NCBI RefSeq assembly: GCF_026339955.1
Contig: NZ_JAPEPW010000002.1
Location: 1,612,001-1,676,000, forward strand
Length of the DNA: 64,000 bases
From: Streptomyces sp. NBC_01549
GTDB taxonomy: Bacteria; Actinomycetota; Actinomycetes; Streptomycetales; Streptomycetaceae
Reading direction: 5' to 3'
Shown here: positions 8,959-17,730 of the stretch, in pieces
Layout of the letters: every line of letters begins with the position of its first letter
How positions within the stretch are numbered: position 1 is the stretch's first letter
Translations under genes and position numbers: made by a program
The notes under the pieces: generated by a model
What the model was told of the DNA's origin: nothing
The model's input: the letters and a program-made list of their open reading frames with translations, nothing else
Database searches by the model: none

Positions 8959-10446
8959 TCAGCGGCCGGTCGTGTGGCGCGGGTGCGAGCGGTGCCCTCG
9001 GGGGCGGTCGGTACCTGGGCGCAGTCGGCCGGATCGCGGGCCTGGGCCGGTCATGCCCGCCCTGAACAGTCCGTAGGTGATCCGCCGCAGCGCGGCCGCC
9101 TCCAGTTCGTCCCGTAGAGGGCCGCCGCGCAGCACCGCGCCGGGACCCAGCAGGCCCTCGACGACGTCCAGCGCACCGGCGGTGTCCCCGTGGATCAGCC
9201 GTTCGCGGACACCGGTGAGGCAGTCCGGACGCCGGTGGGCCTCATCGATGGCCCGCAGGCAGGGAAGCGGCGTACCGGTCAGTGCGACCAGCAGTTCCTC
9301 CCGGTGGATCTCGGCCGGGTCGTGGTCCAGCGGCGCCAGTACCCCGTCGACCAGGCCGATACGGTGCTGGGCTCCCCGGCACTCCACGAGGTGCGGCTGC
9401 CCGGCCCGGTCCGGTGTCCGGGAGGCACCGGTCGGGACATGCTCCGGCCCCCGGGAGGAATCGGTCGGCGAATGATCCGGCACCAGCGCCGAGGCGACCA
9501 GCGGATGCAGCCGATCGACCTCGATCGAACCGGTGCGGATCAGTTCCAGGTCGGGCAGCCGCCAGGTGGCCGCGTCGGGCAGGACGGGCAGCGCGGAGAC
9601 GCTGCCGTCCGTGGGCGCCGCCGCGACCCGCACACCCGGTGGCCCGACGCCGTCCCTTTCCACGACCACGTCCAGCACCAGCCGGTCCCGGGCCCCGAGC
9701 CGCACGGCGACGGTACCGGTCGTCCGCCCCTCGGCGCGGAGCAGAATCCCCGCCTCGGCCGCCCAACGGTCCACGGCACATCCGCGCCCTCGCGGCACGA
9801 TCCCCAGCGGATCCGGATTCTCGGGGCGGCCGTCGGCGGCCAGCCGACCGGCCCCGGACCGCGGCCGCAGCTCATCGGTCCTGCGCGCGTCCCACAGATG
9901 GCGGTGCAGGTCGAGGCGGAACCGACGGCTGGGACGGGGGTGCGGATACCGGCGGACACCGGCCCCGAAGGGGGAGGGGTCGTGAAAGCGGTCGTGAGAT
10001 CCGTCGCGGAGTCCATCGTGCGGTCCGGCCCACAGGGCGAGGCTGATCCGCTGGCCGCCGTCCGCCCAGGCCGGAGGAGTGCGGACCACGAGGTGCACCG
10101 GGCCTACGTCGTCACGCCCTTGGGCGTCGTACCGAGCCAGGGCGATGGTCAGACCCGGGCGCAGCAGCCCGTGCGGAGCGATCCTCGGCATGTGCCAGCG
10201 CAGCAGGTCGGGAGCCAGATGGCGGAGATCGGCCCGGACTCGAGCGGCGAGGTCGTGGCCGTAAGTACGCGCCACGGAACGCAGGTTGAGATCGACGTCG
10301 ATGCCTGCGGCGGCGCACGCCCCCGCCCAGTCCCCGGCAAGGCGGCGGGCGGTCGCAGTCTCGATCATGGAGGGCGGCACGGCGAACTCTCGCACGGGCA
10401 GCCAGAAGGAAAGGCGGGAATCCCCATTCGCGGTCTGAGTGAGCAT
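8959..10446 (-). CDS. Uncharacterised protein, first gene of the MoxR/VWA cassette
   Basis: 495 residues, starting MLTQTANGDSRLSFWLPVRE. There are no membrane segments and no motif I can assign. The centre is Arg/Asp-rich and low in complexity (GPHDGLRDGSHDRFHD), flanked by two better-packed regions (RLAGDWAGACAAAGIDVDL and LVDGVLAPLDHDPAEIHREELLVAL). I prefer ATG 10446 over GTG 10452 because the Shine-Dalgarno AAGGTGAG lies 6 nt before the ATG and touches the GTG. It precedes the ATPase gene by 135 bp on the same strand, so it may supply or recognise the substrate of that chaperone pair; this is inferred from context only. Confidence 0.7.
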   Translation of the reverse strand: MLTQTANGDSRLSFWLPVREFAVPPSMIETATARRLAGDWAGACAAAGIDVDLNLRSVARTYGHDLAARVRADLRHLAPDLLRWHMPRIAPHGLLRPGLTIALARYDAQGRDDVGPVHLVVRTPPAWADGGQRISLALWAGPHDGLRDGSHDRFHDPSPFGAGVRRYPHPRPSRRFRLDLHRHLWDARRTDELRPRSGAGRLAADGRPENPDPLGIVPRGRGCAVDRWAAEAGILLRAEGRTTGTVAVRLGARDRLVLDVVVERDGVGPPGVRVAAAPTDGSVSALPVLPDAATWRLPDLELIRTGSIEVDRLHPLVASALVPDHSPTDSSRGPEHVPTGASRTPDRAGQPHLVECRGAQHRIGLVDGVLAPLDHDPAEIHREELLVALTGTPLPCLRAIDEAHRRPDCLTGVRERLIHGDTAGALDVVEGLLGPGAVLRGGPLRDELEAAALRRITYGLFRAGMTGPGPRSGRLRPGTDRPRGHRSHPRHTTGR

Positions 10447-10535
10447 CAGCACTCACCTTGCGCGGACGGGACCCCCATTCTGCCGACAGAGTGAGTCATC
10501 ATCGCGCGGAGCCTAGCGCTCCTGACCGTGATCTG

Positions 10536-11039
10536 TCAGATGTTTTCGCCTGGCGTCGTCTCCTGAAGGGACGCCTGGCGTTGCGTGGTGAGGGGTTCCG
10601 TCGGGTTGCGCAGCCCCTCCGCGGCGTCCGAGACACGCTGGATGAGGTCGAAGAAGACGGTCCGCTCCTCGGCGGAGAGCGGGGCCAGGAAGACCTGGTT
10701 CATCCGCGCCGTGCGCACGGTCAGCTTGCGGTGCGTACGCATCCCCTCGTCGGTGAGGCGCAGCAGGAAGCGGCGGCCGTCCTGCGGGTCGCGCACCTTG
10801 TCGAGCAGGCCCCGGCGACTGAGCCGGCTGATGACCTCGGCGATGGTCGACCGGTCCAGGCCCACCCGCTCCCCCACCGTGCGCTGATCCAGTCCCGGCT
10901 CCGCGACCAGCGCGTTCAGGACCGCGAACTGCGGCGAGGTGATCTCCTCGGAGACCATCGTGTTCCACAGCAGATAGTGCGCCTGCTGGAGTCGCCGGGC
11001 GAGGTGCCCGGGGTGGGTGGTGAGGTCCACCGCGGCCAT
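10536..11039 (-). CDS. pcaV: MarR-family repressor of the pca operon (PcaV-like)
   Basis: 167 residues with the MarR winged-helix core: SPQFAVLNALVAEPGLDQRTVGERVGLDRSTIAEVISRLSRRGLL, followed by the wing VRDPQDGRRFLLRLTDEG. It is transcribed divergently from pcaI. In Streptomyces the MarR protein in this position, PcaV, represses the pca genes and is released by protocatechuate. The 221-bp intergenic region contains two related sites with a TCAGTGCnCTGA core, one near each start, so autoregulation and operon control are likely. The symbol rests on family plus position, not on measured binding. Confidence 0.88.
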   Translation of the reverse strand: MAAVDLTTHPGHLARRLQQAHYLLWNTMVSEEITSPQFAVLNALVAEPGLDQRTVGERVGLDRSTIAEVISRLSRRGLLDKVRDPQDGRRFLLRLTDEGMRTHRKLTVRTARMNQVFLAPLSAEERTVFFDLIQRVSDAAEGLRNPTEPLTTQRQASLQETTPGENI

Positions 11040-11260
11040 GTGCGCTCCCCCTGGATGAGTTCGTCATTTCGTTTGTGCACTGAACAATACCGCGCAGCGC
11101 CGGAATGCGTACCCATCCACTCCAGGCCGCCCATCTGCGGTTTCATCGGAGGGCTTGACGGCCCTGGCCGCTGGTGGCAGCGTGAGGGAGACCTCGCAGA
11201 AATAATCAGTGCCCTGAGTAATTGAGGGTCTGGACGCTTGGAAGAGATGGGGCTTCACGG
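11040..11260 (+). promoter_or_regulatory. pcaV-pcaI divergent promoter region with two operator-like sites
   Basis: TTTGTGCACTGAAC at 11072-11085 and TCAGTGCCCTGA at 11206-11217 are two versions of one palindrome, TCAGTGCACTGA. A promoter-like pair TTGACG (11156-11161) and CAGCGT (11178-11183), 16 bp apart, would place the pcaI transcript start near 11190, so the second operator sits just downstream of it and the first near the pcaV start. A bound MarR dimer at each site could silence both directions. The pcaI ATG at 11261 has only a weak Shine-Dalgarno. Confidence 0.55.
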
Positions 11261-12016
11261 ATGGACAAGGTGGTCGCCACAGCCCTGGAGGCGGTGGCCG
11301 ATGTGCCGGACGGCGCGACCCTCGCGGTCGGTGGTTTCGGGCTGAGCGGTGTGCCGAACGTACTGATCGAGGCGCTGTACGAGCGCGGGGTCGGCGGTCT
11401 GGGCGTGGTGTCCAACAACTGCGGGGCGATGGAGTCCGGACTCGCGGTGCTGCTGTCCGCCGGGCGGATCGGGCGGGTGACCGGCTCCTACATCGGGGCG
11501 AACAAGGAGTTCGCGCGGCAGTATCTGGCCGGTGAGCTGGAGGTGGAGCTGATCCCGCAGGGCACGCTCGCGGAGCGGTTGCGGGCGGGCGGCGCCGGGA
11601 TCCCGGCGTTCTACACCCCGGCGGGGGTGGGCACCCAGGTCGCGGACGGCGGGCTGCCCTGGCGCTACGACGGCTCCGGCGGGGTCGCGCTCGCGTCACC
11701 GCCGAAGGAGGTACGCGACTTCGACGGCACCGAGTACGTGCTGGAGCGCAGCATCCGCACCGACTTCGCGCTGGTGCGGGCCGCGAAGGGCGACCGGCAC
11801 GGCAACCTCGTCTTCAACAAGTCGACCCGGAACTTCAACCCCCTCGCCGCGATGGCCGGGCGGGTGACGATCGCCGAGGTGGAGGAGCTGGTCGAGCCCG
11901 GCGCGATCGATCCGGACGCGGTGCATCTGCCGGGGATCTTCGTGCAGCGGGTGGTGGCTCTCACGCCGGAACAGGCAGCAGACAAGCGGATCGAGCAGCG
12001 GACGGTGAGCAGCTGA
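11261..12016 (+). CDS. pcaI: 3-oxoadipate CoA-transferase, subunit A
   Basis: 251 residues of the class I CoA-transferase alpha family, with the glycine-rich GGFGLSGVPN near residue 26 and the NKSTRNFNPLAAMAG segment typical of the A subunit. With PcaJ it transfers CoA from succinyl-CoA to 3-oxoadipate, the penultimate step of the beta-ketoadipate pathway. ATG at 11261 (MDKVVATALEAVADV) matches the family start; the frame is open further upstream. It is the first gene of the pca operon and ends on the same base at which pcaJ starts (TGATG). Confidence 0.92.
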   Translation: MDKVVATALEAVADVPDGATLAVGGFGLSGVPNVLIEALYERGVGGLGVVSNNCGAMESGLAVLLSAGRIGRVTGSYIGANKEFARQYLAGELEVELIPQGTLAERLRAGGAGIPAFYTPAGVGTQVADGGLPWRYDGSGGVALASPPKEVRDFDGTEYVLERSIRTDFALVRAAKGDRHGNLVFNKSTRNFNPLAAMAGRVTIAEVEELVEPGAIDPDAVHLPGIFVQRVVALTPEQAADKRIEQRTVSS

Positions 12017-12663
12017 TGGCGTGGACGCGTGAGGAGATGGCGGCCCGTGCGGCCCGCGAACTCCAGGACGGGCAGTACGTCAATCTCGGCATCGGGCTGC
12101 CGACCCTGATCCCCAACTACCTGCCGCCCGGCGTCGAGGTGATCCTCGAATCCGAGAACGGGATCCTGGGCACCGGCCCGTATCCCACCGAGGAGCAGGT
12201 CGACCCGGACCTCATCAACGCCGGCAAGGAGACCGTGACGGTCCTGCCGGGTGCCTCCTTCTTCGACTCGGCGCTGTCGTTCTCGATGATCCGCGGCGGC
12301 CACATCGATGTGGCCGTGCTCGGCGCCATGCAGGTCTCCGCGGGCGGTGACCTGGCCAACTGGGCCATCCCCGGGAAGATGATCACCGGGATCGGCGGGG
12401 CGATGGACCTCGTGCACGGCGCCCGCACCGTCATCGTCGTCATGACCCACACCGCCAAGGACGGCGCGGCGAAGATCCTCCAGGACTGCGCGCTGCCGCT
12501 CACCGGCAAAGCGTGCGTCAACCGGATCATCACCGACCTCGGCGTCCTCGACATCACCGACGATGGACTGGAACTGGTCGAGTGCGCGCCCGGCGTCACG
12601 GTCGGGGAGATCGTCGCCAAGACCGCAGCCAAGATCCGCATCCCGGAGGAGATCCAGCCGTGA
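12016..12663 (+). CDS. pcaJ: 3-oxoadipate CoA-transferase, subunit B
   Basis: 215 residues of the CoA-transferase beta family. SENGILGTGPYP contains the conserved catalytic glutamate that forms the thioester with CoA; NLGIGLPTLIPNYLP and GAMDLVHGARTVIVVMTHTAKDG are characteristic. It overlaps pcaI by one base and pcaF by four (GTGA at 12660-12663), so the three are translated as a coupled unit. It acts in the cytoplasm as a heteromer with PcaI. Confidence 0.92.
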   Translation: MAWTREEMAARAARELQDGQYVNLGIGLPTLIPNYLPPGVEVILESENGILGTGPYPTEEQVDPDLINAGKETVTVLPGASFFDSALSFSMIRGGHIDVAVLGAMQVSAGGDLANWAIPGKMITGIGGAMDLVHGARTVIVVMTHTAKDGAAKILQDCALPLTGKACVNRIITDLGVLDITDDGLELVECAPGVTVGEIVAKTAAKIRIPEEIQP

Positions 12664-13862
12664 AGGACGTCTATGTCGTCGATGCGGTCCGCACCCCGAT
12701 CGGCCGCTACAACGGGGCGCTGGCCTCCGTCCGCCCGGACGACCTCGCCGCGCACGCGATCCGCGAACTCCTCGCCCGTACCCCGGACCTGGACCCCGCC
12801 CGGATCGAGGACGTCTACCTCGGCAACGCCAACGGCGCCGGTGAGGAGAACCGCAACGTCGCCCGCATGGCGGCCCTGCTCGCCGGTCTGCCCACCTCCG
12901 TACCCGGGGTGAGCGTCAACCGGCTCTGTGCCTCTGGACTCGAAGCCGTCATCCAGGCCGCCCGCGCCATCGCCGTCGGCGACGCCCACATCGCCCTGGC
13001 CGGCGGCGTCGAGTCGATGACCCGCGCCCCCTACGTCCTGCCCAAGAACGACCGGCCCTTCCCCGCCGGACACACCGAGCTGTACTCCACCACCCTCGGC
13101 TGGCGCATGGTCAACCCGAAGATGGACCCCCAGTGGACCATCCCGCTCGGCGAGTCCGCCGAACTCATCGCCGACAAGCACAAGATCAGCCGCGAACAGC
13201 AGGACGAGTTCGCCCTCAGCAGCCACCAAAAGGCCGCCCAGGCACACAACGACGGCCTGTTCGACGCCGAGATCACCCCCGTGCCGGTCCCGCAGCGCAA
13301 GGGCGACCCGGTGCTCTTCACCGCCGACGAATCCGTCCGCCCCGACACCTCCCCCACCGCCATGGCCAGACTCAAGCCGTCCTTCCGTACCGAGAACGGC
13401 ACCGTGACCGCGGGCAACGCGTCGCCGTTGAACGACGGCGCCGCCGCCCTCCTCCTCACCGACGAGGAAGGCCTCAAGGCCACCGGCCGCGAGCCGCTCG
13501 CCCGCGTCTCGGCCACCGGTGTCTCCGCGATCGACCCGCAGTACTTCGGTCTCGCCCCCGTAGAGGCCGTCAACCGGGCCCTCGCCAAGGCGGGCAAGAG
13601 CTTCGACGACCTGTCCGTCCTGGAGCTGAACGAGGCTTTCGCCGCGCAGGTCCTCGGCTGCCTCGCCGAATGGCCCGAGTTCGACCCCGCGATCCTCAAC
13701 CCGCGGGGCGGCGCGATCGCCCTCGGTCACCCCCTGGGCGCCTCCGGCGCCCGCCTCGCCGGCACCGTCGCCCACCAACTCGCCCGCAAGGGCAGCGGAG
13801 TCGGCATCGCCACCCTCTGCATCGGCGTCGGCCAGGGCCTCGCCCTCGTCCTCGAACGATAG
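12660..13862 (+). CDS. pcaF: 3-oxoadipyl-CoA thiolase
   Basis: 400 residues of the thiolase family. The acylated cysteine is in SVNRLCASGLEAV (residue 90); the C-terminal GGAIALGHPLGASGAR holds the active-site histidine and LCIGVGQGLALVLER the second cysteine. It cleaves 3-oxoadipyl-CoA to succinyl-CoA and acetyl-CoA, the final step of the pathway. I chose GTG 12660 (MKDVYVVDAVRTPIGRYNG) because it gives the family N-terminus and overlaps the pcaJ stop; the longer open frame upstream is a shadow inside pcaJ. Confidence 0.93.
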   Translation: MKDVYVVDAVRTPIGRYNGALASVRPDDLAAHAIRELLARTPDLDPARIEDVYLGNANGAGEENRNVARMAALLAGLPTSVPGVSVNRLCASGLEAVIQAARAIAVGDAHIALAGGVESMTRAPYVLPKNDRPFPAGHTELYSTTLGWRMVNPKMDPQWTIPLGESAELIADKHKISREQQDEFALSSHQKAAQAHNDGLFDAEITPVPVPQRKGDPVLFTADESVRPDTSPTAMARLKPSFRTENGTVTAGNASPLNDGAAALLLTDEEGLKATGREPLARVSATGVSAIDPQYFGLAPVEAVNRALAKAGKSFDDLSVLELNEAFAAQVLGCLAEWPEFDPAILNPRGGAIALGHPLGASGARLAGTVAHQLARKGSGVGIATLCIGVGQGLALVLER

Positions 13863-13872
13863 GAAGTCGACC

Positions 13873-14649
13873 ATGGCCCTCACTCAGTCGGACATCGACG
13901 TCGAGATCAAGGATCTCCGGGACGCGTACGACAAGGCGGTCGCCGGCGGAGCGCCGGTTCGAAACCACCCGTCACGCGACTACCCCCCGTACCGCAGTTC
14001 CCTGCTGCGCCACCCCAAGCAGCCGCTGGTCGCCGTCGACGGCGGCGACCCGGAGACGGTCGAGCTGTCGGGTCCGGTGTTCGGCGTCACCGACATCACC
14101 GAGCACGACAGCGACCTGACCATCCAGCACCGGGGCGAGCCGATCGGCGAGCGCATGACCGTCTCGGGCCGGCTGCTCGACCGCGACGGACGTCCCGTAC
14201 GCGGTCAGCTCATCGAGATCTGGCAGGCCAACGCCGCCGGTCGGTACGCCCATCTGCGCGAGCAGCACCCGGCGCCGCTGGACCCCAACTTCACCGGTGT
14301 CGGCCGGACTCTGACGGATGATCAGGGCCGGTACAGATTCACCACGATCAAGCCGGGCCCGTACCCGTGGGGCAACCACATGAACGCGTGGCGGCCCGCA
14401 CACATCCACTTCTCGGTCTTCGGTACGGCGTTCACCCAGCGGCTGATCACGCAGATGTACTTCCCGAGCGACCCGCTGTTCCGCTACGACCCGATCCTGC
14501 AGTCCGTGACGGACCAGGCGGCCCGCGACCGTCTGATAGCCACCTACCAGCACGATCTCTCCCAGCCCGAGTTCTCCATGGGGTACGAGTGGGACATCGT
14601 CCTCGACGGTCCCTCCGCCACCTGGATCGAGGAAGGCCGCCCCGCATGA
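13873..14649 (+). CDS. pcaH: Protocatechuate 3,4-dioxygenase, beta subunit
   Basis: 258 residues of the intradiol ring-cleavage dioxygenase family, with the beta-subunit N-terminal extension (HPSRDYPPYRSSLLRHPKQ). GPYPWGNHMNAWRPAHIHFSV supplies the tyrosine and histidine ligands of the non-haem Fe(III). With PcaG it opens protocatechuate to 3-carboxy-cis,cis-muconate. It starts 10 bp after pcaF, preceded by AGGAAG, and its stop overlaps the pcaG start in ATGA (14646-14649). Confidence 0.93.
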   Translation: MALTQSDIDVEIKDLRDAYDKAVAGGAPVRNHPSRDYPPYRSSLLRHPKQPLVAVDGGDPETVELSGPVFGVTDITEHDSDLTIQHRGEPIGERMTVSGRLLDRDGRPVRGQLIEIWQANAAGRYAHLREQHPAPLDPNFTGVGRTLTDDQGRYRFTTIKPGPYPWGNHMNAWRPAHIHFSVFGTAFTQRLITQMYFPSDPLFRYDPILQSVTDQAARDRLIATYQHDLSQPEFSMGYEWDIVLDGPSATWIEEGRPA

Positions 14650-15209
14650 GCGAGCGACTGCTCCCCACCCCCTCCCACACCATCGGCCCCTTCTACGGCC
14701 ACGCGCTGCCCTTTCCCGGCGGCGGCGAGGTCGCGCCGCAGGGGCACTCCGAGGCGATCACCCTGCACGGGTACGTGTTCGACGGCGCGGGCAACGTGAT
14801 CCCGGACGCCCTCCTGGACTTCTGGCAGGCCGCGCCCGACGGCTCCCTCAACGGTGCCCCCGGTTCGATGCGCCGCGACCCGTCGACGGGCGGTTTCCTC
14901 GGCCGTAACGGCGTCGACTTCACGGGCTTCGGCCGGGTCGCCACGGACGCCGACGGCCAGTACGCGCTGCGCACCCTGCCGCCCGGCAATGCCGGGCTTC
15001 CGTACATCAGCGTGTGTGTGTTCGCGCGCGGTCTGGTGCATCACCTCTTCACCCGCGCGTACCTCACCGACGGTGCCGACCCGCTGCTCGACTCGCTCCC
15101 GGCCGACCGGCGCGCCACGCTGATCGCGGCCGAGGGCACGAACCGGACGTACCGTTTCGACATCCGCCTTCAGGGCGAAGGCGAAACGGTCTTCCTGGAG
15201 TTCCAGTGA
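14646..15209 (+). CDS. pcaG: Protocatechuate 3,4-dioxygenase, alpha subunit
   Basis: 187 residues, the shorter non-iron-binding partner of PcaH. TPSHTIGPFYGHALPF is the usual alpha-subunit opening, and LHGYVFDGAGNVIPDALLDFWQA is the shared intradiol dioxygenase beta-sandwich. It lacks the full set of iron ligands found in PcaH, as expected. It is translationally coupled to pcaH upstream (ATGA) and to pcaB downstream (GTGA at 15206-15209). Confidence 0.93.
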   Translation: MSERLLPTPSHTIGPFYGHALPFPGGGEVAPQGHSEAITLHGYVFDGAGNVIPDALLDFWQAAPDGSLNGAPGSMRRDPSTGGFLGRNGVDFTGFGRVATDADGQYALRTLPPGNAGLPYISVCVFARGLVHHLFTRAYLTDGADPLLDSLPADRRATLIAAEGTNRTYRFDIRLQGEGETVFLEFQ

Positions 15210-16549
15210 CAGCTGCCGACCCGGTCCGTCCCGAGTCCGACGCGGACGCCGGGCTGCTCGCCCCCGGGTGGGCGGGCTCCCCCGCGGCGTCGGCGACCTC
15301 GGACGGCGCGTTTCTGGGGGCGCTCCTCGACGCCGAGACGGCGCTGGCCCGTGCTCAGGCGGGACTCGGGCTCGCCCCGGCCGCGGCGGCGTCGGCGGTG
15401 TCCGCCGTCGCCGCGACGGACCTCGACATCCGGTCGATCGCGCTGCGCTCCCGAGGGGGCGGCAATCCGGTGATTCCGCTGGTCGCGGATCTGACGGCGG
15501 CGGTCGGCGAGGAGTACGGGCCGTATGTCCACCGGGGCGCGACCAGCCAGGACATCCTGGACACGGCGCTGATGCTGGTCGCCCGCCGCACACTGGAGCT
15601 GGTCCTGGCGGACCTGGAGCGGACGGCGCGAGCGCTGGGCCGGCTCGCCGCCGCGCACCGGGACACGGTGATGCCGGGCCGGACCCTCACGCAGCACGCC
15701 GTGCCGACGACCTTCGGGCTGAAGGCGGCGGGGTGGCGGTCGCTCGTGCTGGACGCGCGGGACCGGCTCGACGATCTCCGCCTCCCCGCCCAACTGGGCG
15801 GCGCCGCCGGGACGTTGGCCGCCTTCACGGCGTTCGGCACCGAGGATCCGGGCGCGCTCGTGGCGGCGTACGCCGGTGAACTCGGGCTCCCGAAACCGAT
15901 GTTGCCCTGGCACACCCTGCGGACACCGATCGCCGACCTGGCCGGTGGACTGGCCTTCACGGCCGGGGCCCTCGGCAAGATGGCGGCCGACGCGCTCACT
16001 CTCTCCCGCACGGAGATCGCCGAGGTCTCGGAGGGGAGCGGTGGCGGGTCGTCCGCCATGCCGCACAAGGCCAACCCGGTGGCGGCCACCGTGATCGCCG
16101 CCTCCGCCCGGCGCGCGCCGGGGCTCGCCGCCACGCTCTACGCGTCGATGGTCGCCGAGGACGAGCGGCCGGCCGGTGCCTGGCACGCCGAGTGGGAGCC
16201 ATTGCGCGAGCTGCTGCGGCTGGTCGGAGGCACCGCCCACCACGCCGTCGAGTTGGTCGAAGGGCTCCGGGTGAACGCGGACGCCATGCGCGAACACCTC
16301 GGTCTCACCCATGGGTTGATCATCTCCGAGCGCCTGGCCGTCGAACTCGCTCCGGTGCTCGGGCGGGCCCGCGCCAAGGAGTTGCTGACCCGGGCCGCCG
16401 AGCGGGCCGTCACCGAGAACCGGCCCCTCGTGGACGTACTCGGCGAGGAGCCGGAGCTCAAGGATCTCGACCTCGTGGACCTCACCGACCCCACCCGCTA
16501 CACGGGCTCCGCGGGAGCCCTCACCGACCGTGCTCTGGAGCGAACGTGA
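15206..16549 (+). CDS. pcaB: 3-carboxy-cis,cis-muconate cycloisomerase
   Basis: 447 residues of the fumarase/aspartase superfamily. The signature GGSSAMPHKANPV is complete, and HRGATSQDILDTALMLVARR is the second conserved region. It lactonises 3-carboxymuconate to 4-carboxymuconolactone. GTG at 15206 overlaps the pcaG stop and yields MTAADPVRPESDADAGLLAPGWAG, a normal N-terminus; the longer frame from 15014 is inside pcaG. The stop overlaps the pcaL start (GTGA at 16546-16549). Confidence 0.92.
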   Translation: MTAADPVRPESDADAGLLAPGWAGSPAASATSDGAFLGALLDAETALARAQAGLGLAPAAAASAVSAVAATDLDIRSIALRSRGGGNPVIPLVADLTAAVGEEYGPYVHRGATSQDILDTALMLVARRTLELVLADLERTARALGRLAAAHRDTVMPGRTLTQHAVPTTFGLKAAGWRSLVLDARDRLDDLRLPAQLGGAAGTLAAFTAFGTEDPGALVAAYAGELGLPKPMLPWHTLRTPIADLAGGLAFTAGALGKMAADALTLSRTEIAEVSEGSGGGSSAMPHKANPVAATVIAASARRAPGLAATLYASMVAEDERPAGAWHAEWEPLRELLRLVGGTAHHAVELVEGLRVNADAMREHLGLTHGLIISERLAVELAPVLGRARAKELLTRAAERAVTENRPLVDVLGEEPELKDLDLVDLTDPTRYTGSAGALTDRALERT

Positions 16550-17682
16550 CCCGCAAACTGCTCAACCACCTCGTCGAGGGCCCCGGGACCGCTCCCGCCC
16601 TGCTCCTGGGACCCTCGCTCGGTACGTCCTACGCCCTGTGGGACCAGGTCGCGCCCGAGCTGTCCGTCACCCACCGGGTGGTTCGCTGGGATCTGCCCGG
16701 GCACGGGGGGTCGGCGCCGGACCTGATCGGACCGGGGGCCACCGTCGGCGACCTCGCCGCCCTGGTCCTCGACCTCGCCGACTCGCTCGGCATCGACCGT
16801 TTCGCCTGTGCGGGCGTCTCGCTCGGCGGCGCGGTCGGTCTGTACCTCGCCGTCCACCACCCGGAGCGTGTGTCGTCCCTCGCCGTGATCTGCTCCTCGG
16901 CGCACTTCAACGGCTCCAAGCCGTGGCAGGAGCGTGCGCAGCTGGTACGCCGGGAGGGGCTTACCGCGCTCGCCGAGAACGCGAACTCCCGTTGGTTCAC
17001 GGCGGGTTTCACCGTGCCGCGGTTGGTCGAGGACCACCGGAACGCGGACCCGGAGGCGTACGCCGCCTGCTGTGACGCGCTCGCCGCCTTCGACCTCCGC
17101 GACCGGCTCCCCGAGATCTCCGCGCCCACCCTGCTGATCGCGGGCCGCCAGGACCCGGCGACGCCGCCCGCCCATCTGCGGGAGATCGCGGACGCGGTGG
17201 CGAGCGCCACGCTCGTCGAGCTCCCGGGAGCCTCGCACCTCGCGCCCGCCCAGTGTCCGGCGGCGGTCCTGACCGCACTGCGGGCCCACTTCGGCGGGGG
17301 CGCCAAGCGGGGCATGGAGGTGCGCCGCGAGGTGCTGGGCGATGCCCACGTGGACCGGGCGCAGGCCCGGCAGACCCCCTTCACCGCCCGCTTCCAGGAC
17401 TTCATCTCGCGCTACGCCTGGGGCGAGATCTGGACCGACCCGACGCTCTCACGCCGCGAACGCAGCATGATCACCCTGACCGCGCTGGTCGCGCACGGTC
17501 ACTACGACGAGCTGGCCATGCACGTCCGGGCCGCGCGGCGAGGCGGGCTGACGCCGGAGGAGATCGGCGCCGTACTGCTGCAGACGGCCGTGTACTGCGG
17601 TGTCCCAGCGGCGAACTCGGCGTTCGCGACGGCTCAGCGGGTGCTCGCCGAGGAGGAAGGAGACGACGGTGCCACAGGCTGA
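16546..17682 (+). CDS. pcaL: Fused beta-ketoadipate enol-lactone hydrolase / 4-carboxymuconolactone decarboxylase
   Basis: 378 residues in two domains. Residues about 1-250 are an alpha/beta hydrolase (PcaD activity) with nucleophile elbow GVSLG at residues 90-94 (Ser92). Residues about 255-378 are a carboxymuconolactone decarboxylase (PcaC activity): FQDFISRYAWGEIWTDPTLSRRERS and the helix with AVYCGVPAANSAF. The fusion, called PcaL, is the usual form in actinobacteria and carries out two consecutive steps. It is the last gene of the operon, 48 bp before the convergent stop of the LAL-type gene. Confidence 0.93.
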   Translation: MTRKLLNHLVEGPGTAPALLLGPSLGTSYALWDQVAPELSVTHRVVRWDLPGHGGSAPDLIGPGATVGDLAALVLDLADSLGIDRFACAGVSLGGAVGLYLAVHHPERVSSLAVICSSAHFNGSKPWQERAQLVRREGLTALAENANSRWFTAGFTVPRLVEDHRNADPEAYAACCDALAAFDLRDRLPEISAPTLLIAGRQDPATPPAHLREIADAVASATLVELPGASHLAPAQCPAAVLTALRAHFGGGAKRGMEVRREVLGDAHVDRAQARQTPFTARFQDFISRYAWGEIWTDPTLSRRERSMITLTALVAHGHYDELAMHVRAARRGGLTPEEIGAVLLQTAVYCGVPAANSAFATAQRVLAEEEGDDGATG

Positions 17683-17730
17683 GCCTGCCCGTCCGCCGCG
17701 GACACCTCGTCCTCGCGCCCGGCCTGGCGA

